The position numbers were made by a program, and so were the translations under genes. Positions 62,568 through 64,000 of a stretch of DNA of 64,000 bases are shown here, piece after piece (position 1 is the stretch's first letter; each line of letters starts with the position of its first letter). Location of the stretch: positions 105,563 to 169,562 of the forward strand of contig CANCJJ010000004.1 of assembly GCA_947378305.1 (NCBI GenBank), written 5' to 3'. This stretch comes from Phenylobacterium aquaticum. GTDB lineage: Bacteria > Pseudomonadota > Alphaproteobacteria > Caulobacterales > Caulobacteraceae. The notes below the pieces were generated by a model. The model saw only the letters and a list, made by a program, of their open reading frames with translations. It had not been told where the DNA came from and did no database searches.

Positions 62568-63244
62568 CATTGCCATCCCGGCGGCATGTTGCGGTCAGAC
62601 TGATCACCGCCTTCACCCGGCGGCCCTTGCTGGTCACCGCGCTTGCCCTGGGACTGATTGGCTGGCTGGCCCTTGGCTTTACGTCCCTGGACCGGGTCAC
62701 GGCCAATGTCTTGGGTTGGAATATCACCGGGCTCTGGTTCATCTGCGGCTCCCTGCTCCACATGCGCGGTGGTCAGGCGGACAAGATTCGCCAGGTGGCA
62801 GCGCGGCAGGATGAGGGCCAGGGCCTGATTCTGGGCTTTGTTCTGGTCGCCTGTATCGTCGGGCTCATGGCCGTTGCCGTGGAGCTGGGGGCTGCCAAGT
62901 CTGTGACCGGGGTCATCCGGGCTGGGCGGGTCGGGTTGGCCGTCTGGACGGTGGCGGAGTGCTGGTTCCTGGTCCAGCTGATCTTCGCCCTGCACTATGC
63001 CCACCGCTATTACGAGCAGGACGATGATCTGGAGGGCGGTCTGGCCTTTCTGGGGGGCGAACCGCCGGACTATTGGGACTTCCTGCACTTTTCCTTGGTG
63101 CTCGGTGCCGCCAGCCAGACGGCGGATGTCGCCTTTACCTCCAAACAAATGCGCAGGCTTGGCACCCTGCACACCGTGGTGGCCTTTGCCTTCAATACCG
63201 CCATTCTGGCCCTGACCATCAACCTGATGGCCGCCCTGGTGTGA
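62564..63244 (+). CDS. DUF1345 domain membrane protein
   Basis: The 226-residue inner-membrane protein has five to six hydrophobic segments and the DUF1345 signature LHYAHRYYEQDDDLEGGLAFLG, PPDYWDFLHFSLVLGAASQTADVAFTSKQMR, and a C-terminal FNTAILALTINL. The family has no known function. The ATG overlaps the carotenoid oxygenase stop (ATGA), so it is co-expressed and may serve the same stress or substrate response. Confidence 0.9.
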   Translation: MTLPSRRHVAVRLITAFTRRPLLVTALALGLIGWLALGFTSLDRVTANVLGWNITGLWFICGSLLHMRGGQADKIRQVAARQDEGQGLILGFVLVACIVGLMAVAVELGAAKSVTGVIRAGRVGLAVWTVAECWFLVQLIFALHYAHRYYEQDDDLEGGLAFLGGEPPDYWDFLHFSLVLGAASQTADVAFTSKQMRRLGTLHTVVAFAFNTAILALTINLMAALV

Positions 63245-63247
63245 GGC

Positions 63248-63418
63248 TCAGGACTTTCCGGCGAGGTCGGGACGCGAGGCCAGAAACGCGGCCTTTTCAG
63301 CGGCGGTCAGCTTCTTTCCCGGCTTCATGCGCGACACCTTGGGCGTCGGCGGCGCAAAGGTCCCGGGCTTTGGACTGCCCCCCTTGAGATCGGAGAGCCG
63401 CTTGACGGGAGGCTTCAT
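63248..63418 (-). CDS. 56-aa basic hypothetical protein
   Basis: A short ORF on the reverse strand opens MKPPVKRLSDLKGGSPKPGT, includes KVSRMKPGKKLTAAEKAAFL, and ends with LAGKS. It is rich in Lys and Pro and lacks hydrophobic segments, so it is probably soluble and nucleic-acid-friendly. GAGGA sits eight bases before the ATG, and codon positions look coding. I recognise no family. It is convergent with the DUF1345 gene. Confidence 0.65.
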   Translation of the reverse strand: MKPPVKRLSDLKGGSPKPGTFAPPTPKVSRMKPGKKLTAAEKAAFLASRPDLAGKS

Positions 63419-63499
63419 GACAGGGTCCTCGAATGGGAATCAGGTGGTCACAGACTCGCAGATTTTGGCCCTCAGGACATCTGCTGCGTGACAGGGGTT

Positions 63500-64000
63500 T
63501 CAAACCGTCTCGGCCATGGGGGTCTCGGCATAATATCGCCGGAGCAGGAGCAGGGTCCCGGTCGCGCCCAGCAGGGCCAGCAGCAGGGTCTGGGAGATGG
63601 GCACGCCCAAATGGATCAGGCACGCCGTCAGCAGGCAGCAGACACCGCACCCCAGGTCAAAGGCCCCCTCCGTCACCATGTGGAACCGCAGGGCGCAGGG
63701 TGAGGCCTTGGCCAGATTATAGACGGCGGTCATCAGGGGCGGGACATAGAGACAGCCTACGAGGGAGCCCAGGGCATTGGCCGCCAGGGCCAGGACCGGG
63801 TGACTGGCCAGGGTTCGCAGGACAATGGTCGCCGCCAGCACGGTGAAGGCCAGGGCTGCAGCCCGGCCACCATGACCGGCATCCACGACCCGCCCCAGCA
63901 CCAGACCCCCCAGGGCTCCGGCAATGGCGGCCAGCGCCATGGCCCCGCCAAAGGCCGTGAGGCTCTGGTTAAGGTTCAGGAACAGGACAATCTGCCAGAC
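63500..64000 (-). CDS. MFS-type transporter, C-terminal part (cut by window edge)
   Basis: The reverse frame is open from the window edge to a TGA at 63500. It reads VWQIVLFLNLNQSLTAFGGA before the first ATG at 63940, so the true start lies beyond the window. About 166 residues with several hydrophobic segments are seen, including AALGGLVLGRVVDAGHGGRA, a motif-A-like loop. A tail of AETPMAETV ends the protein. The substrate is unknown. Confidence 0.75.
   Translation of the reverse strand, partial: VWQIVLFLNLNQSLTAFGGAMALAAIAGALGGLVLGRVVDAGHGGRAAALAFTVLAATIVLRTLASHPVLALAANALGSLVGCLYVPPLMTAVYNLAKASPCALRFHMVTEGAFDLGCGVCCLLTACLIHLGVPISQTLLLALLGATGTLLLLRRYYAETPMAETV

Noticed and set aside
61059..62576. 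505-codon reverse-strand frame opposite the carotenoid oxygenase
   Set aside because: Shadow frame; it crosses the TetR operator region and has no recognisable domain.

Overview
The window is a GC-rich, gene-dense chromosomal segment from an alphaproteobacterium. The gene content and order most resemble Caulobacteraceae (Caulobacter/Phenylobacterium type). Supporting signs are the cytochrome bc1 operon petABC next to hemF and trmL, the prs–rplY–pth–ychF block, the Suv3-like helicase–S4 protein–fdxA–carD string, cobS/cobT flanking rpmB, Coq7-type ubiquinone synthesis and aroKB divergent from xerD. This placement is inferred from gene content; no database comparison was possible. I see no insertion sequences, prophage, CRISPR array or rRNA. 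One tRNA (Leu, CAA) is present. Both window edges cut through major-facilitator-type transporter genes.

Layout. 0–5 kb: truncated transporter, two small hypothetical proteins, then a forward run of acetyltransferase, DUF1285 protein, CoA-type NUDIX hydrolase, CCA-adding enzyme and a glutamine amidotransferase. 5–9.3 kb: hemF and trmL (reverse) and petABC (forward) with a strong terminator. 9.3–17.5 kb: a reverse block for translation and nucleotide/lipoprotein metabolism (ychF, TPR protein, pth, rplY, lipoprotein, prs, pgeF, a MidA-like methyltransferase, lgt). 17.5–27.5 kb: ubiK, YbjN protein, proC, an EnvZ/OmpR-like pair, ilvE, a folB/pteridine-reductase-like operon led by a 26-codon ORF, an aldehyde dehydrogenase, an esterase and nhaA. 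27.5–36.4 kb: selO, an EamA permease–gluQ–TetR operon, a 35-codon membrane-peptide gene under a clear promoter/operator, an HNH nuclease, two REP-like hairpins, coq7, dsbB, a YqaA-type protein and Fur-controlled feoAB. 36.4–48.4 kb: tRNA-Leu, a glutathione transferase, carD, fdxA, S4 protein, helicase, rpmB, cobT, a DUF3089 hydrolase, cobS, a TauD-type dioxygenase, a J-domain protein and bolA. 48.4–57.2 kb: a three-subunit molybdenum hydroxylase of the PaoABC type, a CorC-like protein, aroB, aroK, xerD and accA. 57.2–64 kb: a nitronate-monooxygenase-like enzyme, threonine aldolase, epoxide hydrolase, a TetR regulator divergent from a carotenoid oxygenase and DUF1345 protein, a 56-aa basic protein and a truncated transporter.

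Most of the segment is core housekeeping. The items most worth a second look are small and regulatory. They are: (i) a self-contained unit at 31.3–31.6 kb in which a TetR-type regulator faces a 35-aa membrane peptide across a perfect 8-7-8 operator overlapping a TTGACA/TATCTA promoter and ending in a UUCG terminator; (ii) a 26-aa membrane peptide translationally linked to the pteridine-reductase-like/folB operon; (iii) a hairpin that would bury the cobT ribosome binding site; and (iv) a perfect 15-bp palindrome in front of a carotenoid oxygenase. Several convergent gene pairs share a CTAG/TTAG quadruplet as both stop codons. I found no clear candidate for a large, wholly new multi-gene system.
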